The notes: generated by a model not told the origin, from the sequence alone. A stretch of DNA of 64,000 nt from Pseudomonadota bacterium (GCA_029779845.1 JAKOZT010000037.1:1-64000); one strand, 5' to 3'. Counted from the first letter of the stretch, positions 22,907 to 32,297 are shown. Numbers and translations: made by a program.

Positions 22907-24658
22907 TCAATGCACCGAGATGCTTTTCGCCGCAGTCGTCGCGTCGAACCACAGCTGGCTCGGCCAGGCCGGCCAGCTGATGCCGAGCGCCGCGTGGTTC
23001 GGGTCGCCGCTGCGCGCGAAGGCCGCCACCGTCTTCATCATCGCGTCCGACAGGTCGAGCCGGCCGGCGCGGTTGGCGCTGCTGTTCGCCACGTTGGCGA
23101 ACAGCGAGGGGCCGAAGTTGCCGAACACGAAGGGCAGGTCGAAGGCGTGCGCCGCGCCGTAGATGTCGTTCCACGGCGCCGGCTCCTCGTCCCAGTCGAA
23201 GCGGTAGTACCAGACCGCGGGCTGCTGCGCCTTCAGCGCGTTCAGCACGTTGTCGCGGCTGGCGCCGAAGAAGATCGCGTTGAGCAGGTCGGTGCGGGCG
23301 TTGAAGCCGGTGACCGGCGTGTCCACCGGCAGGTATTGCGCCGGGATCCACTGGTTGATCGTGACGGTGGGCGCTGCGTCCGGGTTGTAGTTGAACTGCG
23401 TGTTGAACAGCGTCGCATCGCTGACCAGCCGGCCGCTCGCGCCGCCCAGTGACGGCGACAGCGCGAGGAAGGTCGGGAACAGCTTGGCTTCGTCGCGCGT
23501 GGTGCTCGCGAGCACCGGCACCTTCAGGTAGTTGCCGGCGTTGATCGCGGCGATCGGGTCCGCCGGCAGCACCGTGCCCTCGGGGATCGGCCCCGAGCCG
23601 GCCAGGCCCAGCGCCGCCAGTCGGGTCAGCAGCGTCGCCAGCAGCGTGGCCGACGTCTTGCCGCGCAGGTAGGCGGCGATCTGCGCCGGCGTCTGCGTGG
23701 CGACGTAAGCCTGCGCGCCGGCGCCGTCGGCCGCCAGGCCGTCGGCGATCACCAGCTCTTGCAGCAGCGCGTTGCCCTGCGCCAGCGAGGCCGAGGCCGG
23801 GCTCAGCGTGGCGATGCTGCCGGCCGGCAGGTTGCTCGCCAGCGAGATGCCGCCGCTCATCGGCATCGCGCGGTGCATCAGCTTCGGGTTCGCGCCGGCC
23901 ACGAGCGGCGAGGTCAGCAGCGCGTACACGTCGATCGCTCCGGCCGACTGGCCCATCACCGTCACGTTGCCGGCATCGCCGCCGAAGTTCGCGATGTTCT
24001 TGTTGACGAACTCCAGCGCCTTGATGTTGTCGAGCGTGCCGAAGTTGCCCGAGTCGTCGGCTGCGTTGCTGCCTTCCTTCAGCTGCGGTAGGTTGAACCA
24101 GCCGAAGATGCCGAGCCGGTAATTGGGCGTCACGACCACCGCGTTGGCCGCCTTGGCGAGCGCCGCGCCGTCGTAGACCGGATCGGCCGTGTAGCCCGAG
24201 ACGTTGCTGCCGCCGTGGATGAAGACGATCACGGGCAGGTTCTTTGCCTCGCCGGCCGGGCGCCAGATGTTCAGGTACAGGCAGTCCTCGCTGCCGACGG
24301 CCTGGTTCAGCGTGGTCGCGATCGTCGCGTCGTAGCTGTTGTTCGCGCCCGGGCCGTAGATGCGCCCGTACTGCACGCAGGCGTTGGCGAACTGCCGGGC
24401 GGGCCGCGTGCCGCTCCAGGTGTCGGGGTCGACCGGCGCCTTCCAGCGCAGCGCGCCGGTCGGCGCCTTCGCGAACGGGATGCCCTTCCAGGCGAGCGTG
24501 CCCGTGGTGGCCGCGTCGTTGCTGCCCTGCACGCGGCCGAAGCTGGTGCTGCGGACGGTGGGGTCGTGGTCGTCGTTGCCGCCGCCGCAGCCGGCCAGCG
24601 CCGCGGCGAGCAGCAGCGTGGGCGCGAAGCGCCGGCTCGTGCCGATGTCGAGTGCCAT
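22907..24658 (-). CDS. Type-B carboxylesterase, predicted lipoprotein
   Basis: This 583-residue alpha/beta-hydrolase of the carboxylesterase/cholinesterase family carries a lipoprotein signal (LAGC lipobox, C24) followed by a short Gly/Asp-rich tether. Family motifs include the N-terminal GIPFAKAPTGALRWKAP, SEDCLYLNIW, the oxyanion-hole region FIHGGSN, and the nucleophile elbow GQSAGA with S238. It should hydrolyse an ester at the cell surface or in the periplasm. AAGGAG precedes ATG 24658. It is divergent from an AraC-type regulator, which may control it. Confidence 0.88.
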   Translation of the reverse strand: MALDIGTSRRFAPTLLLAAALAGCGGGNDDHDPTVRSTSFGRVQGSNDAATTGTLAWKGIPFAKAPTGALRWKAPVDPDTWSGTRPARQFANACVQYGRIYGPGANNSYDATIATTLNQAVGSEDCLYLNIWRPAGEAKNLPVIVFIHGGSNVSGYTADPVYDGAALAKAANAVVVTPNYRLGIFGWFNLPQLKEGSNAADDSGNFGTLDNIKALEFVNKNIANFGGDAGNVTVMGQSAGAIDVYALLTSPLVAGANPKLMHRAMPMSGGISLASNLPAGSIATLSPASASLAQGNALLQELVIADGLAADGAGAQAYVATQTPAQIAAYLRGKTSATLLATLLTRLAALGLAGSGPIPEGTVLPADPIAAINAGNYLKVPVLASTTRDEAKLFPTFLALSPSLGGASGRLVSDATLFNTQFNYNPDAAPTVTINQWIPAQYLPVDTPVTGFNARTDLLNAIFFGASRDNVLNALKAQQPAVWYYRFDWDEEPAPWNDIYGAAHAFDLPFVFGNFGPSLFANVANSSANRAGRLDLSDAMMKTVAAFARSGDPNHAALGISWPAWPSQLWFDATTAAKSISVH

Positions 24659-24804
24659 GGTTTGTCTCCTTGTCAGTGGGGGCGGCTGCTGCGGAAAATT
24701 CTAGGAATCGCGCCGCGGCCGCGCACTGACCGAAGCGCGCCAGATTGCTGGCCTTGCAGCGCCAGTCGGATGCGAGTCAGGAGAGATCAGGAGAGAACCG
24801 ACCC

Positions 24805-25863
24805 GTGATCGAACGCAGCAGTTCTTCCGTCTGGGTTCGCGGCGTCGTCGAGATGTTCGCCGCCGAAGGTGTGGACACCGCCGCGCTGCTGCACGACGCC
24901 GGCATCGCGCGCGCCGCGCTCGACGATCCGGCGCGGCGCTTCTCGATCGACGAGGTCAGCCTGCTGTGGGAGCGGGCGGTGGCGCGCTCCGGCAAGTCGA
25001 CGCTGGGGCTGAACCGCGAGCTGGCTGCCGCCTACGGCAAGCTCGGCGTCGTCGGCTACGCGATGATGGCGTGCCCGACGCTGCGGGCCGCGCTCGAACG
25101 GCTGCGCTGCTACCTGAAGGTGATCAGCAGCGCGGCGACCTTCGAGCTGCGCGAGGCGCCCGAGGGCTGCTGGTTCGAGTTCGGCCACGCCGGCGGCGAG
25201 CGGCCGGTGCCGCGCCAGCGCAGCGAATTCGGCGTGCTGACGATGCTGTGCTTTTGCAGCTGGATCGCCGGCCGCGAGCTGAGCGCGGTGGCGGTCGAGT
25301 TCACCGATCCGCACCCCGGCGACGCGAGCGTGCACGAGCAGGTGTTCGGCTGCCCGGTGCGGTTCGGACAGGTTGCCAACCGCGCGCTGCTGCGCCATGC
25401 CGATCTCGCGCTGCCGCTGTCGGCGCGCGACGCGGGCATCGCCGCGCTGCACGGCAGGCTGGTCGAGGACGAGCTCGAACGCCTCGAAGCGGCGCCGACC
25501 AGCCAGCGCGTCCTGCGCCTGCTGGCGAGCCGCCTGCCGGGCGCCGAGCCGCGCCGCGACGAGGTGGCCGCGGCGCTGGGGATGAGCGAGCGCACCTTGC
25601 AGCGGCGCCTGCAGGCCGAGGGCAGTTCGTTCCAGCAACTGCTCGACGACACGCGCCGCGAGCTGGCCCAGCACTACTTGCGCAAGCCGCGCACTTCGCT
25701 GCAGCGTGTTGCCGAGCTGCTCGGCTTCGAGGATCAGAGCAACCTGTTTCGCGCCTGCAAGCGCTGGTTCGGCGAATCGCCCGGCCGCTACCGGGCGCGC
25801 TTCGCCGGCGAGGCCGGGCGCGCGACCGGGGCTACTGCTCCGCCGAGAGCTTCCGCTCCTTGA
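24805..25863 (+). CDS. AraC-family transcriptional regulator
   Basis: This 352-residue protein has an N-terminal Arabinose_bd-type (OruR/GliR-like) domain over about residues 1-200. Its C-terminal AraC double helix-turn-helix includes LGMSERTLQRRLQAEGSSFQ and the AELLGFEDQSNLFRACKRWF helix, ending GESPGRYRARF. The frame opens at a TTG (24745), but GTG 24805 is preferred because AGGAGA lies about 10 nt before it. It is divergent from the carboxylesterase with a 146-bp gap, suggesting local regulation. Its 3' end overlaps the convergent Bug gene by 32 nt. Confidence 0.88.
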   Translation: MIERSSSSVWVRGVVEMFAAEGVDTAALLHDAGIARAALDDPARRFSIDEVSLLWERAVARSGKSTLGLNRELAAAYGKLGVVGYAMMACPTLRAALERLRCYLKVISSAATFELREAPEGCWFEFGHAGGERPVPRQRSEFGVLTMLCFCSWIAGRELSAVAVEFTDPHPGDASVHEQVFGCPVRFGQVANRALLRHADLALPLSARDAGIAALHGRLVEDELERLEAAPTSQRVLRLLASRLPGAEPRRDEVAAALGMSERTLQRRLQAEGSSFQQLLDDTRRELAQHYLRKPRTSLQRVAELLGFEDQSNLFRACKRWFGESPGRYRARFAGEAGRATGATAPPRASAP

Positions 25864-26812
25864 TCAGCGCGTGCCAGAACGCCGTCTCCTTCTGGATGAA
25901 CGAAGCCAGCGCCGGCCCGTCGCTGGGCAGCACCTCGAGGCCGAAGTCTTCCAGCCTGGCGTGCACCTCGGGCACCGCGATCGCCTTGTTCATCTCGGCG
26001 GTCAGGCGCGACACGATGTCGGCCGGCGTGCCCTTGGGCACGAACAGGCCCTGCCACGCGGTGACCTCGAAGTCCTTGACGCCCAGTTCGTCGAGCGTCG
26101 GCACGTCGGGCAGCGCGGCGATGCGCTTCTTCGACATCACCGCCAGCGCCTTGACCTTGCCCGAGCGGATCTGCGGCAGGCCGGCGGCGGTGTCCAGCAC
26201 CATCATCGGCACCTGGCCGGCGATCACGTCCTGCACCGCCAGCGCGGTGCCGCGGTAGGGCACGTGCACCACGAAGGTCTGCGTGCGGCTCTTCAGCAGC
26301 TCCATCGCCAGGTGGTGCGGGCTGCCGATGCCGGGCGAGGCGTAGGTGTACTTGCCGGGGTTCTGCTTCAGCGCGGCCAGCCACTGCTTCGCATCCGTGA
26401 AGCCGGCCGACGGATTGACCGCGACGATCAGCGGGAAGCGCGCCATGAAGCCGACCGGCGTGAAGTCGGCCACCGGCGAGTACGGGATCTTCTTGTACAT
26501 CGCCTCGTGGAACACCATCGCGCCGTTGTCGCCGGTCAGGATGGTGTAGCCGTCCGGCGGCGACTTGGCGGCGTTGTCGGTGCCGATGATGCCGGCCGCG
26601 CCGGGGCGGTTGTCGATCACGATGTTCTGGCCGAGCTGCTTGCCGAGCTGCGGCGCGAGCTGGCGCGCGAGGAAGTCCGAGCCGCCGCCGGCCGGGTAGG
26701 CCACCACCCAGCGGATCGGCTTGGCGGGCCAGGCCTGGGCCTGGGCGCCCAAGGGGAGCAGGGCGGCGGCGGCGAACGCCAGTGCGGCGCGACGGGACTT
26801 GGCTTGGATCAT
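25832..26812 (-). CDS. Bug-family (TctC-type) periplasmic solute-binding protein
   Basis: This 326-residue tripartite tricarboxylate transporter receptor homolog has a Sec signal peptide (MIQAKSRRAALAFAAAALLP, then LGAQAQA). Bug signatures include WPAKPIRWVVAYPAGGGSDF, IDNRPGAAGIIGTDNAAKSP and LPDVPTLDELGVKDFE. These proteins bind small carboxylates or aromatic acids, and most in Burkholderiales are orphans without TctA/TctB, as here. ATG 26812 starts the signal peptide; the open frame extends far upstream but is a GC artefact. It is next to an esterase and an AraC regulator. Confidence 0.92.
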   Translation of the reverse strand: MIQAKSRRAALAFAAAALLPLGAQAQAWPAKPIRWVVAYPAGGGSDFLARQLAPQLGKQLGQNIVIDNRPGAAGIIGTDNAAKSPPDGYTILTGDNGAMVFHEAMYKKIPYSPVADFTPVGFMARFPLIVAVNPSAGFTDAKQWLAALKQNPGKYTYASPGIGSPHHLAMELLKSRTQTFVVHVPYRGTALAVQDVIAGQVPMMVLDTAAGLPQIRSGKVKALAVMSKKRIAALPDVPTLDELGVKDFEVTAWQGLFVPKGTPADIVSRLTAEMNKAIAVPEVHARLEDFGLEVLPSDGPALASFIQKETAFWHALIKERKLSAEQ

Positions 26813-26884
26813 GGAAGAACGAGGTAGCGTGGCGGAGCAGCGATCTTCGGGGCCACCTCTTGAGGCGACAATACGGGTTCGCCC

Positions 26885-28903
26885 ATGCCACGCCGTTCCG
26901 TCCGCTTTCCGCTGCCCGCGCTGGCGCGCCGCGCCGGCTTTGCGCTGACGCTCGCGCTGTGCGCGCTCGGCGCCGGTGCGGCAACAGCGGCGGCCGCCGC
27001 CGCGCCGACGTCGACGCCAACGGCCTCGCCCGCGCTGCCCGAGGCGCTGCGCCCGGTGCTCGAAGGCTCGCTCGACAACCCGCGCGCCGCCCTCGCGCTG
27101 GTGGACGACGCGGCGCTCGACGCGCTCGATTCGGAATCGCGCTTCTGGCGCCTGCTCGGCAAGACCGCGCTGTACACGCTGCTCGACCGCGCCAGCGATG
27201 CACAGCGCGCCGCCGACGAGGCGCGTGCGCGCCTCGGCCGCATCCCGACCGCGACCCCGCGCCACCACCTCTGGCTGGAGGCCTACGCGATCGGCTCGCT
27301 GTTCCGCAGCGAGGACTCGGCGGCGCTGATCGCGCGCAGCGTCGAGCTGCGCCGCGCCGCGCTGCCGATCGGCGACGAGTACCTGCTGTGCGAGATCGCG
27401 GTGGGCGACCTGTTCCTGCTGCGCGAGACCTATGCGCTCGACGAGGCCTGGCGCGTCGCCGAGGAGGCCGAGCGCTGCGGCCGCAAGCTCGGCCAGCTGC
27501 ACATCGAGACCTCGGCGCTGATCGCGCTGGGCAGCATGGCCAGCTCGCTGTCGGGCAAGGCGCCGGCCGAGCGCTACTTCGAGCGCGCGCTCGAGGTGCT
27601 GGGCGCGCAGCCGGCGCGTTTCCAGCGCGCCTGGATCGAGTGGGAGCTGGGCAACACGCTGGCGCGGCTGGGCCAGCCCGAGCGCGCCGCGCACGCCTAC
27701 GAGAACTCGATCGCGCTGAGCCGCGCGATCGACGAGCCCACCGGAACGGCCATCGCGATGCTCGACCTCGCCGCGCTGCGCCTGACGCAGAACGACCCGC
27801 AGCGCGTCATCGAGCTGGTGCGCGGGGCGCTGCCGGCGCTACAGGACATGGAGGCGCCGGTGCGCCTGGCCAGCGCGCACGGCCTGATCATCGAGTCGCT
27901 GGCGCGCCTGAAGCGGCCCGAGGTGCTGGCCGAGATCGACAAGGCGCGCTTCCTCGAGCGCACCGTGCTGCCGGCACCCGACCGCGCGCGGCTGCTGCAG
28001 CGCATGGCCGAGGGCTATGCCTCGCAGGGCCAGCATGCGCAGGCCTACGCCGAACTGCGCCGCGCCAACGAAGCCACGCTGCTCGGCCAGCAGTCGGTGC
28101 GCGACACGCAGTTGCTGCGCCTGCAGGCGCGCTACGAGATCGCGCGCCGCGAGGCCGAGCTGGCCGACCTGCGCCACCGCGCCGAGGCCGACCGCCTCGC
28201 CTTGCAGGCGCGCGAGGCGCAGCAGCGTGCGCTGTGGGCGGCGCTGGCGGCGCTGTCGGGGCTGCTGGTGGCGGCCGGCTGGTTCGGCGCGCGCGCGCTG
28301 CAGCGCCGCCGCCGGCGCGCCGACCTGGTGCTGCGCGACGAGCTGACCGGCCTGCCCGACCGGCGCGCCGTGCTCGCCTTCGCGCAGGAGCAGTTCGGGC
28401 TGTGCCGCCGCCTGGGTATCGAGCTGAGCGTGGCCGTGCTCGACCTCGACCACTTCCGCCAGCTCAACGACCGCCTCGGCCAGAGCGTTGGCGACCGCGT
28501 GCTGCGCGCCGTGGCGCAGACCGCCGGCGAGGCGCTGCGCGGCCAGGAGCGCATCGGCCGCCTGGGCGGCGACGAGTGGCTGCTGGTGATGCCCGGCACC
28601 GCGATCGACGAGATCCCCGAGGTGTTCGAGCGGCTGCGCGCGCGCCTGGCCGCGCGGCCGATCGCCGGGCTGCCCTCGCCGCACGGCATCACGCTGTCGA
28701 TGGGTGCGGCCGCGCTGGGCGATGCCTTCGAGAGCGTCGAGGCGCTGGTCGAGGAGGCCGAGCGCCAGCTGCTGCGCGCCAAGGCCGAGGGGCGCGACCG
28801 GCTGCGCTGCGCGCGCTCGCGACGCAGTGCGGCGGCGGCGCGGGATGCGGGCGAAGCCGGCGAGGCCGCGCGCCAGCCCGTGTCGCCCGGGGTCGCGGCG
28901 TGA
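26885..28903 (+). CDS. Diguanylate cyclase (GGDEF) with periplasmic TPR-like sensor region
   Basis: This 672-residue signalling protein has a signal peptide, a long helical TPR-like region (about 60-430), and a short coiled coil (about 405-445). A membrane helix (LWAALAALSGLLVAAGWFGA) precedes the C-terminal GGDEF domain (about 475-640). The active-site motif reads GGDEW near residue 561, with Trp in place of Phe but the catalytic Asp-Glu kept, so it is probably active in making c-di-GMP. The inhibitory site is RGQE, five residues before it, where the classical I-site is RxxD. It is coupled to the HIT gene by a GTGA overlap. Confidence 0.85.
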   Translation: MPRRSVRFPLPALARRAGFALTLALCALGAGAATAAAAAAPTSTPTASPALPEALRPVLEGSLDNPRAALALVDDAALDALDSESRFWRLLGKTALYTLLDRASDAQRAADEARARLGRIPTATPRHHLWLEAYAIGSLFRSEDSAALIARSVELRRAALPIGDEYLLCEIAVGDLFLLRETYALDEAWRVAEEAERCGRKLGQLHIETSALIALGSMASSLSGKAPAERYFERALEVLGAQPARFQRAWIEWELGNTLARLGQPERAAHAYENSIALSRAIDEPTGTAIAMLDLAALRLTQNDPQRVIELVRGALPALQDMEAPVRLASAHGLIIESLARLKRPEVLAEIDKARFLERTVLPAPDRARLLQRMAEGYASQGQHAQAYAELRRANEATLLGQQSVRDTQLLRLQARYEIARREAELADLRHRAEADRLALQAREAQQRALWAALAALSGLLVAAGWFGARALQRRRRRADLVLRDELTGLPDRRAVLAFAQEQFGLCRRLGIELSVAVLDLDHFRQLNDRLGQSVGDRVLRAVAQTAGEALRGQERIGRLGGDEWLLVMPGTAIDEIPEVFERLRARLAARPIAGLPSPHGITLSMGAAALGDAFESVEALVEEAERQLLRAKAEGRDRLRCARSRRSAAAARDAGEAGEAARQPVSPGVAA

Positions 28904-29376
28904 TTGCGTTCCAGCCCCTGCCCGATGCACGCGCCGGCTGCGCGCTGTGCAACGAGGCCGCGGGCGTGCCCCTGTGGCAGGACGGCGCCTGGCGCGTGAT
29001 CCGCGCCGAGGAGGCCGACTTCCCGGCCTTCTACCGCGTGATCGCGCGCCACCACGTGAGCGAGTTCTCCGCGCTGCTGGCGCCCGAGCGCGCACGCTGC
29101 ATGGAGCTGGTGTGCGCCGTCGAGCGCGTGCTGATCGAGCAGCTGCAGCCGACCAAGATCAACCTCGCCGCGCTCGGCAACATGGTGCCGCACCTGCACT
29201 GGCACGTGATCGCGCGCTTCGAGTGGGACAGCCACTTCCCGCAGCCGGTGTGGGGCGCGCGCCAGCGCGAGCCGGCCGGCGGCGCGGCCGCGCGCCTGGC
29301 CCTGCCGCTGGCCGAACTCGACGCGTGCGTCGTCGAGGCGCTGCGCGCGCGCGGCGCAGCGGCGTCAAATCCCTGA
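28900..29376 (+). CDS. HIT-family hydrolase
   Basis: This 158-residue HIT protein carries the histidine triad as PHLHWHVIAR (H-x-H-x-H). The N-terminal CALCNEAAG has a CxxC pair, possibly metal-binding. HIT enzymes cleave nucleotide phosphoramidates or dinucleoside polyphosphates. Start GTG 28900 overlaps the preceding TGA (GTGA), indicating translational coupling to the diguanylate cyclase. The functional link is unclear. Confidence 0.9.
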   Translation: MIAFQPLPDARAGCALCNEAAGVPLWQDGAWRVIRAEEADFPAFYRVIARHHVSEFSALLAPERARCMELVCAVERVLIEQLQPTKINLAALGNMVPHLHWHVIARFEWDSHFPQPVWGARQREPAGGAAARLALPLAELDACVVEALRARGAAASNP

Positions 29377-29437
29377 TCGCAGCGCGCGAAGACGCTTGGC
29401 TACACTGCGGCCGCTGCTTCCGACACCCACCGCATCC

Positions 29438-29854
29438 ATGGCCGGCCTCCGCCCCGAAACACCCCAACCCACGGCGATCACCGTGCACGAACGCTCGCGC
29501 GTGCTCGAAGTCGTCTTCGCCGACGGGCAGACCTTCCGCATCCCCTTCGAGCTGATGCGCGTGTACTCGCCCTCGGCCGAGGTGCAGGGCCACGGCCCGG
29601 GGCAGGAGGTGCTGCAGACCGGCAAGCGCGAGGTGCAGATCACCGCGCTCGTGCCGGTCGGCAACTACGCGGTGCAGCCGTGCTTCAGCGACGGCCACGA
29701 GTCGGGCATCTACTCCTGGGACTATCTCTACCACCTCGGCGCGCAGCAGGACGAGCTGTGGCGGCGCTACGAGGAACGCCTGCGCGCGGCCGGCGTCGAG
29801 CGCGACGCGGCCATGCCGGCGTCCGCCGCGTCGTCCTGCGGCCACCACCACTGA
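29438..29854 (+). CDS. DUF971 (GBBH-like N-terminal domain) protein
   Basis: This 138-residue protein has the DUF971 fold: [20 protein letters not shown], then [15 protein letters not shown], and [20 protein letters not shown]. The same domain is N-terminal in gamma-butyrobetaine hydroxylases and appears in Fe-S-related proteins. The C-terminus ends CGHHH, a possible metal site. ATG 29438 is preferred over an in-frame ATG at 29396 because the family starts close to [10 protein letters not shown]. It lies 10 nt before ubiE, a common pairing in beta-proteobacteria. Confidence 0.88.
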   Translation: MAGLRPETPQPTAITVHERSRVLEVVFADGQTFRIPFELMRVYSPSAEVQGHGPGQEVLQTGKREVQITALVPVGNYAVQPCFSDGHESGIYSWDYLYHLGAQQDELWRRYEERLRAAGVERDAAMPASAASSCGHHH

Positions 29855-29864
29855 TTTCCCCACG

Positions 29865-30596
29865 ATGAGCCAGACCCATTTCGGCTTCGAGCGCGTCGAC
29901 GAGACGCAGAAGGCCGCGCGCGTGCGCGGCGTGTTCGATTCGGTCGCGTCGAAGTACGACGTGATGAACGACCTGATGTCGCTCGGCCTGCACCGCGCCT
30001 GGAAGGCCTACACCGTGGCGGTGGCCAACTTGCGCGAGGGCGACCGCGTGCTCGACCTCGCCGGCGGCACCGGCGACCTGGCGCGTGCCTTCGCGCGCAA
30101 GGTGGGCGACAAGGGCACCGTGGTGCACACCGACATCAACGAGGCGATGCTGCGGCGCGGCCGCGACCGCCTGCTCGACGAAGGCCTGGTGCTGCCCACG
30201 GTGATCTGCGACGCCGAGGTGCTGCCGTTCGCCAGCGGCAGCTTCGATCTCGTCAGCGTCGCCTTCGGGCTGCGCAACATGACGCACAAGGAGCGCGCGC
30301 TGGCCGAGATGAACCGCGTGCTGCGCCCGGGCGGGCGGCTCCTGGTGCTGGAATTCTCCAAGGTGGCGCCGCCCTTGGCCAAGGCCTACGACTGGTATTC
30401 GTTCAACGTGCTGCCGCGCATCGGCCAGCTCGTCGCGGGCGACGCGGCCAGCTACCGCTACCTCGCCGAATCGATCCGCATGCACCCCGGCCAGGCCGAG
30501 CTGAAGGCGATGATGAAGGGCGCCGGCTTCGGCCACGTCGACGTGCACAACCTCAGCGCCGGCGTGGTGGCGCTGCACGTGGGGATCAAGTGCTGA
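29865..30596 (+). CDS. ubiE: Ubiquinone/menaquinone C-methyltransferase UbiE
   Basis: This 243-residue SAM-dependent methyltransferase performs the C-methylation step of ubiquinone (and menaquinone) synthesis. The UbiE N-terminal signature [20 protein letters not shown] is present. SAM motif I is [14 protein letters not shown], and the later motifs are [20 protein letters not shown] and [15 protein letters not shown]. Length and start are normal. A Tim44-like gene overlaps its stop by 7 nt; ubiJ and ubiB follow beyond the reversed galE. Confidence 0.97.
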   Translation: MSQTHFGFERVDETQKAARVRGVFDSVASKYDVMNDLMSLGLHRAWKAYTVAVANLREGDRVLDLAGGTGDLARAFARKVGDKGTVVHTDINEAMLRRGRDRLLDEGLVLPTVICDAEVLPFASGSFDLVSVAFGLRNMTHKERALAEMNRVLRPGGRLLVLEFSKVAPPLAKAYDWYSFNVLPRIGQLVAGDAASYRYLAESIRMHPGQAELKAMMKGAGFGHVDVHNLSAGVVALHVGIKC

Positions 30597-31159
30597 AAGC
30601 CGCCGCGCCGGCGGTGCTGCTGGGCGCGCTCGCGGCGCTGCCGCTGGCCGCGTCGGCGGCCGCGCTGGGCGTGTCGGTCGCCACGCTGCTGGTGCTGGCC
30701 GGCGCGCGCCGCCTGCCGATGCCGCGCCTGCGCCGCGCGCTGCCCGTCAGGCCGCCGCGTCCGCTGCTGGCGCGCGCCGCGTCCGCCCGCGCCGAGCATG
30801 CGCCGCTGCTGGGCGCGGCGCGCAAGCAGTTTCTGCGCCTGCAATCGGCCTGGGACGCCGCTGATCTCGACGCGCTGCGCCGCCTGACCACCGAGGACAT
30901 GTTCGAGCAGATCGCCGCCGAGCTGCCGGCGCGCGGCCGCGAGCCCAACCGCACCGAGGTGCTGGCGCTGGAGGCGCACCTGATCGCGCTCGACCGCGTC
31001 GGCGCGATCGAGCTGGCGAGCATCGAGTTCAGCGGCGTGGTGCGCGAATCGGCGCGCGGCGCGCCGGCGCCGTTCCGCGAGCTGTGGATGCTGGCGCGCA
31101 GCCCCGGCGGCGCGGCCGGCGAAGGCTGGCTGCTGGCGCGCCAGCAGGCCTTGATGTAG
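30590..31159 (+). CDS. Tim44-like domain protein
   Basis: This 189-residue protein has a hydrophobic N-terminal segment (about 1-42, possibly one or two helices), a Pro/Arg-rich linker, then a Tim44-like/NTF2-type domain. The domain runs from [20 protein letters not shown] and [14 protein letters not shown] to [13 protein letters not shown]. It starts at GTG 30590, overlapping the ubiE stop by 7 nt, so expression is probably coupled. In beta-proteobacteria this gene commonly sits beside ubiE; its function is unknown. Confidence 0.82.
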   Translation: MLKAAAPAVLLGALAALPLAASAAALGVSVATLLVLAGARRLPMPRLRRALPVRPPRPLLARAASARAEHAPLLGAARKQFLRLQSAWDAADLDALRRLTTEDMFEQIAAELPARGREPNRTEVLALEAHLIALDRVGAIELASIEFSGVVRESARGAPAPFRELWMLARSPGGAAGEGWLLARQQALM

Positions 31160-31164
31160 CGGCC

Positions 31165-32199
31165 TCAGCCGGCCGCGTCGAAGCCGTTCGGGTTCATCTC
31201 CTGCCAGCGCCAGCTGTCGGCGCACATCGCCGCCAGGTCGCGCTGCGCGCGCCAGCCGAGCAGCCGCTGCGCCAGCGCCGGGTCGGCGTAGCAGGCGGCG
31301 ATGTCGCCGGGGCGGCGCGGCACCACTTCGTAGGGCACGGCCCGGCCGCTGGCGCGCTCGAAGGCGCGGATCACTTCCAGCACGCTGTAGCCGCGCCCGG
31401 TGCCGAGGTTGACGGTGAACGAGTCGTTGCCGTCGAGCAGGCGCTTCACCGCTGCGACGTGGCCGTCGGCGAGGTCGAGCACGTGGATGTAGTCGCGCAC
31501 GCCGGTGCCGTCGGGCGTGTCGTAGTCGTTGCCGAACACGCGCAGCTTGTCGCGCTGGCCCACCGCCACCTGCGTCACGTAGGGCATCAGGTTGTTCGGC
31601 GTGCCCTGCGGCGCCTCGCCGATCAGGCCGCTCTCGTGCGCGCCCACCGGGTTGAAGTAGCGCAGCAGCGCGATCGCCCAGCCCGGCTCGGAGCGCTCCA
31701 GGTCGCGCAGGATGTTCTCGCCCATCAGCTTGGTGGCGCCGTAGGGGTTGGTGGTGGACAGCGGCGCGTCCTCGGTGATCGGCAGCTTCTCGGGCTGGCC
31801 GTAGACGGTGGCGCTGGAGCTGAACACCAGGCGCCGGCAGCCGTGGCGCTGCATCGTGCGCGCCAGCGTCACCAGCCCGCCGATGTTGTTGCGGTAGTAC
31901 TCCAGCGGCTTGGCGCTGCTCTCGCCCACCGCCTTGAAGGCGGCGAAATGCACCACCGCGTCAATGCGCTCGGCGGCGAACAGGCGATCGAGCGCGTTTG
32001 CGTCGCAGACGTCGGCGCGCTCGAATTCGGGGCGCTCGCCGCAGAGCTTCTCGAGCCGCGCCAGCACCTCGGGCGAGCTGTTCGAGAAATCGTCGATGCC
32101 GAGCACGCGCAGGCCGGCGGCCTGCAAGGCCAGCCAGGTGTGCGAGGCGATGTAGCCGGCGGCGCCGGTGAGCAGGACGGTGGGGCGGCGGGTGGTCAT
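31165..32199 (-). CDS. galE: UDP-glucose 4-epimerase GalE
   Basis: This 344-residue short-chain dehydrogenase-type epimerase interconverts UDP-glucose and UDP-galactose for surface polysaccharides. The NAD-binding motif is LLTGAAGYIASHTW, with Ala in the third variable position where many have Gly-x-x-Gly. The catalytic YGATK, the SSSATVYG Ser-Ser/Thr region and the NPYGATKLMGE motif are present. The C-terminal sugar-nucleotide domain contains RPGDIAACYADP. It lies on the opposite strand between the Tim44-like gene and ubiJ, splitting the ubiquinone cluster. Confidence 0.96.
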   Translation of the reverse strand: MTTRRPTVLLTGAAGYIASHTWLALQAAGLRVLGIDDFSNSSPEVLARLEKLCGERPEFERADVCDANALDRLFAAERIDAVVHFAAFKAVGESSAKPLEYYRNNIGGLVTLARTMQRHGCRRLVFSSSATVYGQPEKLPITEDAPLSTTNPYGATKLMGENILRDLERSEPGWAIALLRYFNPVGAHESGLIGEAPQGTPNNLMPYVTQVAVGQRDKLRVFGNDYDTPDGTGVRDYIHVLDLADGHVAAVKRLLDGNDSFTVNLGTGRGYSVLEVIRAFERASGRAVPYEVVPRRPGDIAACYADPALAQRLLGWRAQRDLAAMCADSWRWQEMNPNGFDAAG

Positions 32200-32285
32200 G
32201 GCAGCGGTGAAGGGTACCGCGCGATTCTTTCCCGCGCGGCGCCCGCCTCGCGCCCTCGACCTGGGGGGCGCGTTGCGGGCTTGCC

Positions 32286-32291
32286 TACAAT
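32286..32291 (+). promoter_or_regulatory. Candidate -10 element for ubiJ-ubiB
   Basis: TACAAT at 32286-32291 lies 6 nt before the ubiJ ATG in the galE/ubiJ divergent gap (98 bp). If used, the mRNA would be nearly leaderless. No clear -35 box is visible. Confidence 0.3.
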
Positions 32292-32297
32292 CCGTGA

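Noticed and set aside
22551..23351. Minus-strand ORFs across the 22.3-22.9 kb repeats, including a 114-codon frame
   Set aside because: They read through palindromic repeats and into the esterase gene in the wrong frame; composition is Arg/Ala/Gly-rich. The possibility of a short peptide from the repeat core is kept only as a finding.
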